From positions 1-64,000 of the forward strand of contig NZ_JNZO01000001.1 in NCBI RefSeq assembly GCF_000717595.1: a stretch of DNA of 64,000 bases, in the 5' to 3' direction. Origin of the DNA: Streptomyces flavochromogenes. GTDB lineage: Bacteria; Actinomycetota; Actinomycetes; Streptomycetales; Streptomycetaceae. The notes under the pieces are model-generated. The model did not search any database. It saw nothing but the letters and a program-made list of their open reading frames with translations, and had not been told where the DNA came from. The translations under genes were made by a program, and so were the position numbers. Position 1 is the first letter of the stretch. Each line of letters opens with the position of its first letter. Below, in pieces: positions 14,574 to 23,462 of this stretch.

Positions 14574-17500
14574 TCCGTGTCCTCAGCGTCGTCGTGGGCG
14601 GGGGTCGGTGCGCCGAACACCGCGTCGAACGTGTCCAGCCGGCCGCCCGGTGGCACCAGGACCCCGACCTGGCGTCCTTGCTCGGCGGCCAGGTCGAACA
14701 GCTCCTCCGGACGGGCTCCGGCCTCGTCGTCCAGGTCCCACAGGAGCCGCTCCAGGTCCCAGCCGGTGGCCGTTCCGTCGGCCTCCTCCAGGGCGCGGAC
14801 CGCGGCCGCGGTCCGCAGCAGCCTCCGGTTGGGGATGCCCGTCACCACCAGGTCATCGGTGCTGTCGGCCAGTCGCCGCCGTAGGCCGTCGAGACCGTTG
14901 TCGAGCGCGTCCCAGGAGACACGGCGGTCGGTCGCGGCGGCCGCCGGCCGGTCGCCGATCAGCAGGGTCACGTCGTAGCGGAAGAGGGAGAGCTCGTTGT
15001 CCGCGTGGCCGCGCTTCAGCTCGACCCGGACCTCGCCGACACCGTCGAGGTCCGCGGCGAGCCGGTGGAAGAAGGCCGGGGACAGGCAGAGTTCCCGTTC
15101 CTCCTGGAGCCGGCGGGAGACCGCGGACCGGATCTCCTCGACCGTCTGGAGCGGTCCGGCCCGGTGCAGCGCCACGGCGGTGTGGAACTCGGGCAGCATC
15201 TCGACCGAGCGGACGTCGCCGACGAAGACCGCGCCTCCGGGCCGTACGGCGCGTACCGCGTCGGTGAGCACGGTGCGCAGGTAGTCGGTTCCGGGGAAGT
15301 ACTGCGCCACCGAGTTGATCACCACCGTGTCCAGGCTTCCCGGCGCGAGGCGCGCCAGGTACTCGGGACCGGACTGCTCCAGGTGTACGTGCGCGGGGAG
15401 CGGTCGTCCGAGGGAGGCGGCCGCGGCGGTGAGCGCGGCGGGCGAGAGGTCCACGCCGTGGTACTCGCCGACCTGGTCGGCCAGGTTCCGAAGGACGAGC
15501 CCGACGCCGACGCCGATGTCGGCGAGCGCGGTGGGGCGCAGCGCGCGGATCCGGTCGACGGTGTGCCCCAGCCATTCCCGCATCTCGGGGACGGGGATGG
15601 GGTCGCCGGTGTAGCTGCTGAGCCAGCCCGCGAACTCGCCTCCCTCCTCGGGGGATTCGCCGGACGCTGTGTAGGCGCTCTCCCAGACCTCGCCCCAGCT
15701 GCGGACGTGCGCGTCCTGCACCGAGGCGTCGGACAGGGAGTCCGCGGGAGACACGTAGGCCACGAGTTCCGTGCCGTTGGCTCCGTCGACGGCGGTGACG
15801 GCGACCGCGTCGAGCCTCGGATGGCGTGAGAGGACGCTCTCCACCTCGTCGGGCTCGACCCGGTGACCGAGGATCTTGACCTGCCGGTCGACCCGGCCCA
15901 GGAACTCCAGGCTGCCGTCGGCGCGACGGCGCACCCGGTCACCGGTCCGGTAGAACCGGCCGGTGCCCTCCACACCGGTGACGAACCGCTCGGCGGTCAG
16001 CTCCGGCCGTCCGATGTATCCCGTCGCGACGCCGTCCCCGCCGATCCACAGTTCGCCGGAGACGCCGACGGGGAGGGGCCGGCCGCGGTCGTCGACCACG
16101 CGTACCTCGGTGTTGGCGATCGGCCGGCCGATGGAGATGCTGTCGGCCGTCGCGTCCCGGAGCGCGTCCAGTTCGTGCACCGTCGACCAGATAGTCGTCT
16201 CGGTGGGGCCGTACATGTTGTGGATCCGTACCTCGGGCAGGGCTTCGAGCAGTCGCCGCGCGAGGCCCGGCGGGAAGGCCTCCCCGCCGATCAGCAGGGC
16301 ACGCAGGCCTCGCAGCGCCTCCAGTGCGCCGGGTTCCGCGGCCACCGCGGTGAGGAGCGAGGGGGTGCCCTGGACGAGGGTGACCCCGTGGCGTTCGCAG
16401 AGTTCGGCGAAGGAGTGGGCGCCCTCGGCGACCTCGGTGTCATGGCTGTCACGGAGGCGGTCGACCCAGGTGAGGCTCTCCATGACGGCCTCGGCCTCGA
16501 CACCGAAGTCGACCAGGCACGCGATCTCGTCGACACCGGCGGCGGCCAGCGCGCGGACGAGTTCGACGCAGGTGTCCGGGGACCCGAACAGGCCGGAGGT
16601 CTCGAAGTACCGGTTGATCGCCATGTCGATCACCGCGTCGATCTGCTCCTCGGCGCCCATCTCCGGGAGGTCCTTGCCGGTGGAGGCGAAGAGCGTGCGC
16701 CACAGCTCGGTGGAGCTGCGGAGGTAGTCGCGGAAGGGCTCGCGCGCCTGCTCCCTGGCCCGCTCGGTGTCGTCCGACATGAAGGTGTGCACCATGACGG
16801 TGACCTGGCCGGGCCCGGTGTGCCCGGCGGCCACACGGGCCTGCCGGTACGCCTTGATCTTCTCCGCCAGGTCGTCGGGGCTCTGGCCGAACAGATGGGT
16901 GAGCAGGTTCGCGCCGGACGCTCCGGCCTTCTCGAAGGTCCCCACGGTGCCGACCGAGGTGAGCCAGACCGGCGGCTCCGCCTGGACGGGGGCGGGGAAG
17001 ATCCGTACGTCGACGGGTTCGCCGCTGCCTCCGATCCGCCGCACCGGTTCGCCGCGCCACAGCCTGCGGAACTCCGCCAGCTGTTCGGACATCAGCTCCT
17101 TGCGCACCGAGAAGTTCTCGGGCCGCAGGACGAAGTCGTTGGAGTTCCAGCCCGCGGCGAACGCGAGGCCGACCCTGCCGTCCGAGAGGTTGTCGACGAG
17201 CGCCCACTCCTCCGCGATGCGTACCGCGTCGTGCAGCGGAGAGACGACGCTGCCGCAGCGCAGGGCGATGCGGTCGGTGATGGTGGCCAGCGCGGCGGAC
17301 ATCACCGAGGGGTTGGGGTAGAGGCCGCCGAACTCGTGGAAGTGCCGTTCGGGCGTCCACACCGCCTCGAACCCGTGGGTGTCGGCGTACCTGGCGGCGT
17401 CGAGGACCAGCTGGTAGCCCTCGCGGTGGGACGCTCCCGCGGACGCGGCGAAGAAGAAGAGGCTGAATCCGAGGGGCCGCTCCCTCGTCTCCGACTGCGG

Positions 17501-20500
17501 TACGAGACGGGTGATGACGCGCTCTCCCGCGACGACCACCTTGGCGCCGTGGGTGAGCGGCCAGAGCAGTTCGAGGACGGAGATGTCGAAGGAGACGCTG
17601 GTGACGGCGAGGACGACGTCCCGACGGTCGCAGCCGACACGTTCGTCCATGCCGGCGAAGAAGTTGACGGCGTTGCGATGCCGGAGGGCGGTGCCCTTGG
17701 GCTTGCCGGTCGAGCCGGATGTGTAGATCACGTACGCCGTGTCGTCGCCGGAGACCTCGACGGCCGGCGGTGTGGCCGGCGCCCGCTCGATGATCTTCGC
17801 GTCCACGGCGATGTCCACCACGCGCGGTGCGGTGATCCCGTCGGGTGTGCCCGGTCCCTTGACCAGACAGCCGATGCCGGAATCGGCGGCGATGTCCGCG
17901 AGCCGTCCGCCGGGGAACGACGGGTCCATCGGCACGTACGCGGCGCCGCTCTTGAGCACCGCGAGGAGGGCGACGACGAGGTCGGCGCCGCGGCGCAGGC
18001 TCACGCCGACGAGGTCTCCCCGTCCGACACCCCGGCCGCGCAGATGGTGTGCGAGGCGGTTCGCACGGGAGTCCAGCTCGGCGTAGCTCAGCTCGTCGAA
18101 GCGATGGGCGACGGCGATCGCGTCCGGGTGCGCCGACACCTGGCGCTCGAACTGTCCGTGCACGGTGTCGTCGGGGTCGTACGGGACGGCGGTGTCGTTC
18201 CACGCGGCCAGCTGGGCGTGCTCGGCCGGATCCATGAGGTCGACGGCGGTGAGCCGTTCCGACGGCTGCCGTGCCACGGCCGCCAGGGCACGCTCGTAGT
18301 AGCCGGTGAGGCGTGCGCAGAACTCCTCGGGCAGGACGGCGAGGTCGCAGTCGAGCCAGAGCTGCAGCCGGCCCAGCTCGGGGTCGATCAGGAAGTTCAC
18401 GGCCAGGGGGTAGTTCGTCTCCGCGACGCCCACGGTGACGGCCATGAGACCGTCCGCCGACCGGTGCCGGTCGCGGTGGAAGTCCATGAAGTTGACGTAG
18501 CTGTCGAGCTGGAGGCCCTCGCCCACGTCGTGCTGCATCTGCGCGAAGGGGTAGCGGCGGTGGGCCGCGGACCGGCGCTCGTGGTCGAAGACCCGTCGCG
18601 CGGTGTCCAGGAGGGTGGCGGAGGACACGTCGAGGCGCAGCGGGAGTGTGTTGAGGAAGACGCCGATCGTCTCGTCGCCGCCCTCCTCCTCCAGCCGGGC
18701 GTTGGCCACGACGCCGGTGAGCACCTCGTCGCCGCCGCCGACCAGCCGCAGCACGGCGAGGTGCGCGGTGGCGAGGAGCGACTTGAGGGGCAGTCCCTCG
18801 CGTCCGGCGAGGGCCCGCAGCGTCGCGGCCACGTCGTCGTCGACCGGTACGTCGTAGCGGTGGTTCGCGGCCGGCCGCGCGCCGTCGGGGTGCTCCTGTC
18901 CGGCGGTGCGGGAGACCAGCCGGGTGGGCTCGGCGCCGCGCAGCAGCCCCGTCCAGTAGTCGCGTGCCCGCTCGTCCGCCAGGGCGCGGCGCTCCGCGGC
19001 CACGAAGTCCCGGTAGGCCGAGCGGACCGGTGGCAGGCGGAGTTCCTCGCCGGCGAGGCGCGCCCGGTAGTGGTCGACCACCTCTTCGAGCATGCGCATG
19101 TCGCTCCACCCGTCGAGGACGACGTGGTGCTCGATCACCGACAGCTCGAACGCCTCGGAGCCGCAGGGATGCGCCACGAACTTCAGCAGGGGCGCGATCT
19201 CCGGGTCGAAGCGGGTGAACTTGGCCGCCTCGACCCAGTCCGTCACGGCCCGCAACCGGGCCTCGTCGTCCAGGCCTCCGAGGTCCAGGCCGGTCTCCAG
19301 CGGGATCTCGACGTGGCCGTGGACCAGTTGCAGGGGTTCGGAGAAGCGGGCCAGGTCGAAGGAGCAGCGCAGGGACGGGTGCCGGGCGGCGGTGTCGTCG
19401 ATCGCGGCCCGCAGGGCGTCCTGGTCGAGGCGGGTCGCCACGCGTGCGCTGGTCACCACCCGGTACACCGAGGAGTCCTCGGCGTAGGCCGCGTGGTAGA
19501 GCATGCCGGCCTGCATGGCACTGAGCGGGTAGGCGTCGTCGAGCCCGTCCGGCAGCAGCAGCCGGTCCGCCGCGGAGAGCAGCCCGAACGGTACGCGGTC
19601 GGCGGAGGGCTCCCGGTCCTCCAACGGCCTGACGATGCGCGCGAGTTCGCGTATGGAAGGGCCCTGGAGCAGATCGGCGACCTCGAACGTACGGCCTTCC
19701 CGCTCGACCTCCGCCCGGACCCGGATGGCGTGCATGGAGTCGCCGCCGAGCACGAAGAACGAGTCGTCCACGCCGATCTCGTCGATGCCCAGGACCGTGC
19801 GCCACGCCTGGTGGAGCAGGCTCTCCTCGGCGGTCCGCGGCGGCGTCACGGTGCGGACCGGCCGCGTGTCCGGCATCGGCAGCGCCTTGCGGTCCAATTT
19901 GCCGTTGGACAGCAGGGGCAGGGCGTCGAGGGTGACGAAGTGCGCAGGGGCCATGTAGGCGGGCAGGCGCTCCCGCAGCCACTCCAGGAGCTCGGCCGGT
20001 TCGGGCGCGGCGCCGTCGGGCACGACGTGGGCGATGAGCCGGCGCCGGCCGTCGTCGCCGAGGGGCGCCGTGACCACCGCCTGCCCGACGGCCGGGTGGC
20101 CGAGCAGCGCGGACTCGATCTCTCCGGGCTCGATGCGGAATCCGTGGACCTTCACCTGATGGTCGAGGCGCCCGCGGTAGAGGACGACCCCGTCCTCGCG
20201 GAGCACGGCGAGGTCTCCGGTGCGGTACAGCCTGCCGGGGCCGAAGGGGTTGTCGACGAAGCTCGCGGCGGTGAGCTCCGGGCGGTTGAGGTATCCCGAG
20301 GCGACCTGGACGCCGCCGATGTACAGCTCGCCGGCGATGCCGTGGGGCAGCGGGCGCCCCTCCCGGTCCAGGACGTACAGGCTGGTGTTGGCGACCGGCC
20401 GCCCGATGGGCACCGGCCCGTGGGCGTCCTCCGGGGCGCACCGCCAGTGGGTGACGTCGATGGACGCCTCGGTCGGCCCGTACAGGTTGTGCAGTTCGGG

Positions 20501-22741
20501 TCCGGCGCCGTACCGCTCGAAGAACCGGCCCACGGTCTCGGAGCGCAGGGCCTCTCCGCTGCAGACGACACGGCGCAGGGCCGGCATGTCCCGGCTCGTG
20601 GGCTCCGCGAGGAAGAGGTCGAGCATCGAGGGGACGAAGTGCACCGTGGTGACCCGGTGCCTGCGGATGACGTCGGCGAGCGCCCGCGGGTCGCGCTGGG
20701 CTCCGGGGGCGGCCAGATGGAGCACGGCGCCGGCGAGCAGGGGCCAGAAGAACTCCCAGACCGAGACGTCGAAGGTGAAGGGCGTCTTCTGCAGGACGCG
20801 GTCGTCCGCGCCGAGGCCGTACTCCTCCTGCATCCACAGGAGCCGGTTGACCACACCGCGGTGCGGTACGGCGACGCCCTTGGGCCGGCCGGTCGACCCC
20901 GAGGTGTAGATGACGTACGCGGTGTCCTCGGGTGCGGCGGTGCGCGGGAGCGGACCGGGCTCGGAGAGCGTGGCCGGCAGCGTGTCGACCGCGATGACCG
21001 CGACACCGGCCGGAGCCCCCGCGCCGGTCCCGGCGCCGGCGAGCCTCTCGGCGAGGTCCGATCGCGTCAGGACGGTCCGCGCTCCGGAGTCCTCGACCTG
21101 GAACGCCACCCGGGAAACCGGGAGTTCGGGGTCCAGCGGCAGATAGGCCGCCCCGGACATCAGTACCGCGAGCAGCTCGACCACCAGGTCCAGCGAACGC
21201 TCGTCGTACACGCCCACCACCTGGCCCGCCGCCACCCCGTCGGAGCGGAGACGGGCGGCGAGGCTCCGGGCCCGGCACACGAGCTCGCGGTAGGTCAGCG
21301 AGCCGTCCCCGGTCTCCGCTGCGACGGCGTCCGGCGTCCGGTCGGCCTGCTCCTCGATCAGTTCGTGGAGGGGCCGGGTGAGATCGAAGTCCCGTGCGTG
21401 GGCGTCGGCTTCCTTCTCGACCAGGGCGCGCTCGGAGGGCGTCAGCACCTCGATCTCCCCCACGGGCACCTCCGCGTCCGCCCGTACGAGGGTCGCCAGG
21501 AAGGCGGCGAACCGGTCGCGGTGCGCGGTCAGGGTCGCGGCGTCGTGCAGTTCCGGGTGGGGGTCGAACGCCATGCGGAGGTCCGCGCCGTCGGAGCCTC
21601 CGAAGAACTCGATCGAGAGGTCGCGCACGGGCCCCGAGGACAACTGACGGACGGTGCCCTGAAGTTCGGCGAAGCGCAACCGTCCGTCGAACGACACCAC
21701 GTTCACGACGACACCCGGGGGCTCCTCGGCCGCACCGGTGCGCCGGAGCTCGCGCTGCAGCGCCTCGCCACGGAACCGCTGGTGTGCGAGCACCTCACCG
21801 GCCTGTGCCGCGACGTGCTGGACGAGCTCACGGAACGGCATGTCGGAGCGTACGGACATCCGCAGCGGAAGGACGTTGGCCAGCATGCCGGGCGTGGTCA
21901 GCGCGGTGCGCGTGGTCCGGGCCCGCACCGGGAGTCCGACGACGATCTCGTCCTGTCGGGTGATCCGGTGCAGGTACGCGGCCGTAGCCGCCAGTACGAC
22001 GACCGCCCACGGTGTCCCGTGCGTGGCGGCCGTCTCGTCGATCCGCTCGACCCGCACGGAGGGCTGGAACCGCTCGGCCGGCCGGGACGCCCCGGTCCCC
22101 CGGTCACTCAGGCTGATGCGCTCGGGCCACTCGGCCGCACCGCCCAGCCAGTAGGCGCGGTCGCTGTCCTGGGCCGCCGACGCCCGGTACTCGGCTTCCT
22201 CGTCGAGGAGATCGCGGAGTGTGCCCGCGGTCCTCTCGCGGACCGGCGTGCCCTGCTCAAGCGCGGTGTAGATCTGCGCGAGCCTGCGCCAGTGGAGGAC
22301 CTGGCCGTATCCGTCCAGCACGATGTGGTGGTAACGGAGATGGAAGAGGAAATGGTCCGGGGCCAGTCGAAGCAGCGTGTGGGTGAACAACGCGTCCTTC
22401 GCGAGGTCGACCGGAGTGGCCAGGTCCGACCGCGCCCACTCCTCCGCGGCGCCTGCCGGATCGTTCTCCCCGCTGAAGTCCCGGAGATGGAGCGGTGCGT
22501 CGACATCGGTCGGCCACTGCCACGGGTGGCCCTTCTCATCAGCAACGAACCGAACGCGTAAGGCATCGGCTTCGCCGACGGCCCGCCTGACCGCTTCGGC
22601 CAGGTTGCCCTCGTCCAGCCGCCCCCGGATCTCGACGTATCCCCCGCAGTTGTGGAGGGCGCCGCCGGCGTCCATCTGGTGGGCTGTCCACACTTCGTGC
22701 TGCGCGGTGGACACGGGTAAGCGCCCGGCAAAACTGTTCAC
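14570..22741 (-). CDS. NRPS: C-A(Ser)-PCP-C-A(Gly, with monooxygenase)-MT, second A domain unfinished
   Basis: 2723 residues. C1 (1-430, YHHIVLDG) probably takes the PKS acyl chain. A1 (460-950) has pocket residues D-V-W-H-V-S-L-I-D plus Lys, the serine code. PCP1 is near 998 (LGGDSMHA). C2 (1050-1500) has EHHVVLDGW. A2 begins near 1530. A luciferase-like monooxygenase (about 1745-2095; GFSLFFFAAS, VWTPERHFHEFGGLYPNP, GLAFAAGWN) interrupts it after FDISVLELLWPL, and the A2 core resumes through YGPTETTIWS. Its pocket reads D-I-L-Q-L-G-M-I-W plus Lys, matching glycine. An N-methyltransferase (about 2390-2560, DIGVGVGLVLRNLA) follows A8. The protein ends before the A10 subdomain, which is on the next gene. 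The GTG start follows GGAG at a good distance. Codons 8 and 61 are TTA. Confidence 0.92.
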   Translation of the reverse strand: MNSFAGRLPVSTAQHEVWTAHQMDAGGALHNCGGYVEIRGRLDEGNLAEAVRRAVGEADALRVRFVADEKGHPWQWPTDVDAPLHLRDFSGENDPAGAAEEWARSDLATPVDLAKDALFTHTLLRLAPDHFLFHLRYHHIVLDGYGQVLHWRRLAQIYTALEQGTPVRERTAGTLRDLLDEEAEYRASAAQDSDRAYWLGGAAEWPERISLSDRGTGASRPAERFQPSVRVERIDETAATHGTPWAVVVLAATAAYLHRITRQDEIVVGLPVRARTTRTALTTPGMLANVLPLRMSVRSDMPFRELVQHVAAQAGEVLAHQRFRGEALQRELRRTGAAEEPPGVVVNVVSFDGRLRFAELQGTVRQLSSGPVRDLSIEFFGGSDGADLRMAFDPHPELHDAATLTAHRDRFAAFLATLVRADAEVPVGEIEVLTPSERALVEKEADAHARDFDLTRPLHELIEEQADRTPDAVAAETGDGSLTYRELVCRARSLAARLRSDGVAAGQVVGVYDERSLDLVVELLAVLMSGAAYLPLDPELPVSRVAFQVEDSGARTVLTRSDLAERLAGAGTGAGAPAGVAVIAVDTLPATLSEPGPLPRTAAPEDTAYVIYTSGSTGRPKGVAVPHRGVVNRLLWMQEEYGLGADDRVLQKTPFTFDVSVWEFFWPLLAGAVLHLAAPGAQRDPRALADVIRRHRVTTVHFVPSMLDLFLAEPTSRDMPALRRVVCSGEALRSETVGRFFERYGAGPELHNLYGPTEASIDVTHWRCAPEDAHGPVPIGRPVANTSLYVLDREGRPLPHGIAGELYIGGVQVASGYLNRPELTAASFVDNPFGPGRLYRTGDLAVLREDGVVLYRGRLDHQVKVHGFRIEPGEIESALLGHPAVGQAVVTAPLGDDGRRRLIAHVVPDGAAPEPAELLEWLRERLPAYMAPAHFVTLDALPLLSNGKLDRKALPMPDTRPVRTVTPPRTAEESLLHQAWRTVLGIDEIGVDDSFFVLGGDSMHAIRVRAEVEREGRTFEVADLLQGPSIRELARIVRPLEDREPSADRVPFGLLSAADRLLLPDGLDDAYPLSAMQAGMLYHAAYAEDSSVYRVVTSARVATRLDQDALRAAIDDTAARHPSLRCSFDLARFSEPLQLVHGHVEIPLETGLDLGGLDDEARLRAVTDWVEAAKFTRFDPEIAPLLKFVAHPCGSEAFELSVIEHHVVLDGWSDMRMLEEVVDHYRARLAGEELRLPPVRSAYRDFVAAERRALADERARDYWTGLLRGAEPTRLVSRTAGQEHPDGARPAANHRYDVPVDDDVAATLRALAGREGLPLKSLLATAHLAVLRLVGGGDEVLTGVVANARLEEEGGDETIGVFLNTLPLRLDVSSATLLDTARRVFDHERRSAAHRRYPFAQMQHDVGEGLQLDSYVNFMDFHRDRHRSADGLMAVTVGVAETNYPLAVNFLIDPELGRLQLWLDCDLAVLPEEFCARLTGYYERALAAVARQPSERLTAVDLMDPAEHAQLAAWNDTAVPYDPDDTVHGQFERQVSAHPDAIAVAHRFDELSYAELDSRANRLAHHLRGRGVGRGDLVGVSLRRGADLVVALLAVLKSGAAYVPMDPSFPGGRLADIAADSGIGCLVKGPGTPDGITAPRVVDIAVDAKIIERAPATPPAVEVSGDDTAYVIYTSGSTGKPKGTALRHRNAVNFFAGMDERVGCDRRDVVLAVTSVSFDISVLELLWPLTHGAKVVVAGERVITRLVPQSETRERPLGFSLFFFAASAGASHREGYQLVLDAARYADTHGFEAVWTPERHFHEFGGLYPNPSVMSAALATITDRIALRCGSVVSPLHDAVRIAEEWALVDNLSDGRVGLAFAAGWNSNDFVLRPENFSVRKELMSEQLAEFRRLWRGEPVRRIGGSGEPVDVRIFPAPVQAEPPVWLTSVGTVGTFEKAGASGANLLTHLFGQSPDDLAEKIKAYRQARVAAGHTGPGQVTVMVHTFMSDDTERAREQAREPFRDYLRSSTELWRTLFASTGKDLPEMGAEEQIDAVIDMAINRYFETSGLFGSPDTCVELVRALAAAGVDEIACLVDFGVEAEAVMESLTWVDRLRDSHDTEVAEGAHSFAELCERHGVTLVQGTPSLLTAVAAEPGALEALRGLRALLIGGEAFPPGLARRLLEALPEVRIHNMYGPTETTIWSTVHELDALRDATADSISIGRPIANTEVRVVDDRGRPLPVGVSGELWIGGDGVATGYIGRPELTAERFVTGVEGTGRFYRTGDRVRRRADGSLEFLGRVDRQVKILGHRVEPDEVESVLSRHPRLDAVAVTAVDGANGTELVAYVSPADSLSDASVQDAHVRSWGEVWESAYTASGESPEEGGEFAGWLSSYTGDPIPVPEMREWLGHTVDRIRALRPTALADIGVGVGLVLRNLADQVGEYHGVDLSPAALTAAAASLGRPLPAHVHLEQSGPEYLARLAPGSLDTVVINSVAQYFPGTDYLRTVLTDAVRAVRPGGAVFVGDVRSVEMLPEFHTAVALHRAGPLQTVEEIRSAVSRRLQEERELCLSPAFFHRLAADLDGVGEVRVELKRGHADNELSLFRYDVTLLIGDRPAAAATDRRVSWDALDNGLDGLRRRLADSTDDLVVTGIPNRRLLRTAAAVRALEEADGTATGWDLERLLWDLDDEAGARPEELFDLAAEQGRQVGVLVPPGGRLDTFDAVFGAPTPAHDDAEDTE
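22559..22561 (-). promoter_or_regulatory. TTA leucine codon 61 of the NRPS
   Basis: On the minus strand GCC GAT GCC TTA CGC encodes A-D-A-L-R at residues 58-62. TTA requires the bldA tRNA in streptomycetes. Confidence 0.7.
22718..22720 (-). promoter_or_regulatory. TTA leucine codon 8 of the NRPS
   Basis: On the minus strand GGG CGC TTA CCC encodes G-R-L-P at residues 6-9, eight codons into the first gene of the operon, where a slow codon would strongly limit translation of the message. Confidence 0.7.
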
Positions 22742-22785
22742 GAGTCACTCCGTCATTCGGTTCCGAGAAGGCGCACGCCACCTGC

Positions 22786-22816
22786 CGCCCCGCCGCACGA
22801 CGACGTGGGCGGGGCG
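22786..22816 (-). terminator. Stem-loop between leader ORF and NRPS
   Basis: CGCCCCGCC and CACG (22786-22799, one bulged G) pair with CGTG and GGCGGGGCG (22804-22816) around an ACGA loop, 13 pairs in all and nearly all GC. It lies between the stop of the small ORF (22847) and the NRPS start (22741). It could be a terminator of the small ORF, or an attenuator that RNA polymerase must pass to reach the biosynthetic genes. No U-run follows. Confidence 0.5.
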
Positions 22817-22846
22817 TGGCGGAAGCAGGGCAGGAGCGCTGCGCAC

Positions 22847-23008
22847 TCAGTGCTTGCAGCCTGTGGAGACTGTGGCGGCGCGGGCCGCCTCGGCGAGCCG
22901 CGAGAGCCCGGTGAGAGCCGCTACGTCCGGCGGCGTGCGAATGGCGCCGAACCGGACCGGCTGCGCGTGAACATAGATATCCCCCGATATCCCCTGTGTG
23001 TGCCACAT
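22847..23008 (-). CDS. Small ORF upstream of the NRPS (53 aa)
   Basis: A 53-residue ORF with an ATG at 23008 preceded by a well-placed GGGGAG seven bases upstream. Most codons end in G or C. It begins MWHTQGISGDIYVH and ends STGCKH. It has no signal peptide or membrane helix and no family I recognise. It is on the same strand as the operon, 105 bp upstream of the NRPS, with a strong stem-loop in between, and a 17-bp palindrome covers its start codon. It may be a real small protein, a leader peptide, or chance. An in-frame extension to 23134 lacks support. Confidence 0.42.
   Translation of the reverse strand: MWHTQGISGDIYVHAQPVRFGAIRTPPDVAALTGLSRLAEAARAATVSTGCKH
22976..22991. promoter_or_regulatory. 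GATATC-CCCC-GATATC palindromic pair
   Basis: Two self-complementary GATATC hexamers are separated by four C residues. AT-rich hexamers stand out in this GC-rich sequence. The site lies inside the small ORF just upstream of the operon and could be a regulator-binding site. Confidence 0.35.
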
Positions 23009-23016
23009 GGTGGCAC
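23000..23016. promoter_or_regulatory. Perfect inverted repeat GTGCCAC-ATG-GTGGCAC
   Basis: Seven-base arms with a three-base spacer, overlapping the start codon of the small ORF at 23008. Position and symmetry fit an operator or a translational hairpin hiding the start. Confidence 0.45.
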
Positions 23017-23449
23017 TCCCCGTTGACCCGGCACACGAGACGCCGGGCTGAACGTCACGCTCGAAGACCGCTCTTCCGAACGATTCCCGAGCACGACCGG
23101 TCCCCAGCCAGCCATAGACCACAAGTCGTGTCAAGCCGTTGCGGTCGCGAATCGACGCCGGTCACGTGCGGCGTTTACCCAGCCATCAAAGGGACTTGGC
23201 CATTCCATTGCGAAACATCGACCGCGACGGGAAGCGCGACAGCGGAAGGTCACCTCGGCGCGGCGCGTCCGCACAGCAGGTGACGTTAAAGGTTGCGTCA
23301 AACGGGGGCGGCGGCGACGGCAGGTACGCGCGGGCGACCGCGTGGTCACGGATCCGACGGCGGCCCACGGTCGCGCGGGTCCGGACACGGCGGTGCGCCG
23401 CCTTCCCGGCAGCACCCCGGAACACGCCCGTCCGGGCAGGCCCACGCTC
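23017..23449. other. Intergenic region between divergent transcription units
   Basis: About 430 bp between the small ORF and the M1 peptidase promoter. The biosynthetic operon promoter should lie here on the minus strand, but no convincing -35/-10 pair was found. Codon bias of the short frames across it does not support another gene. Confidence 0.4.
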
Positions 23450-23455
23450 TAGCGT
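23450..23455 (+). promoter_or_regulatory. -10 box (TAGCGT) of a leaderless promoter
   Basis: TAGCGT ends 7 nt before the ATG at 23463, so transcription would begin at or next to the start codon. The gene at 108 has the same hexamer and spacing. Confidence 0.5.
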
Positions 23456-23462
23456 GCTTGTC

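Larger units (their letters stand above)
1099..22741 (-). other. PKS-NRPS biosynthetic gene cluster (single operon)
   Basis: Nine consecutive minus-strand genes are separated by 75 bp or less or overlap, which implies one polycistronic message starting upstream of 22741. Gene order is NRPS, A(C-term)-PCP-reductase, P450, AT-ACP, iterative PKS, MFS exporter, FMN reductase, type II thioesterase, FMN reductase. No phosphopantetheinyl transferase, pathway regulator or resistance enzyme other than the MFS pump is visible, so these would have to be supplied from elsewhere or lie outside the window. The convergent neighbour at 108-971 and the divergent M1 peptidase at 23463 mark plausible borders. 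Confidence 0.85.

Noticed and set aside
15863..22561. A 2232-codon open frame on the plus strand
   Set aside because: It is antisense to the NRPS, whose domains are all identifiable on the other strand.
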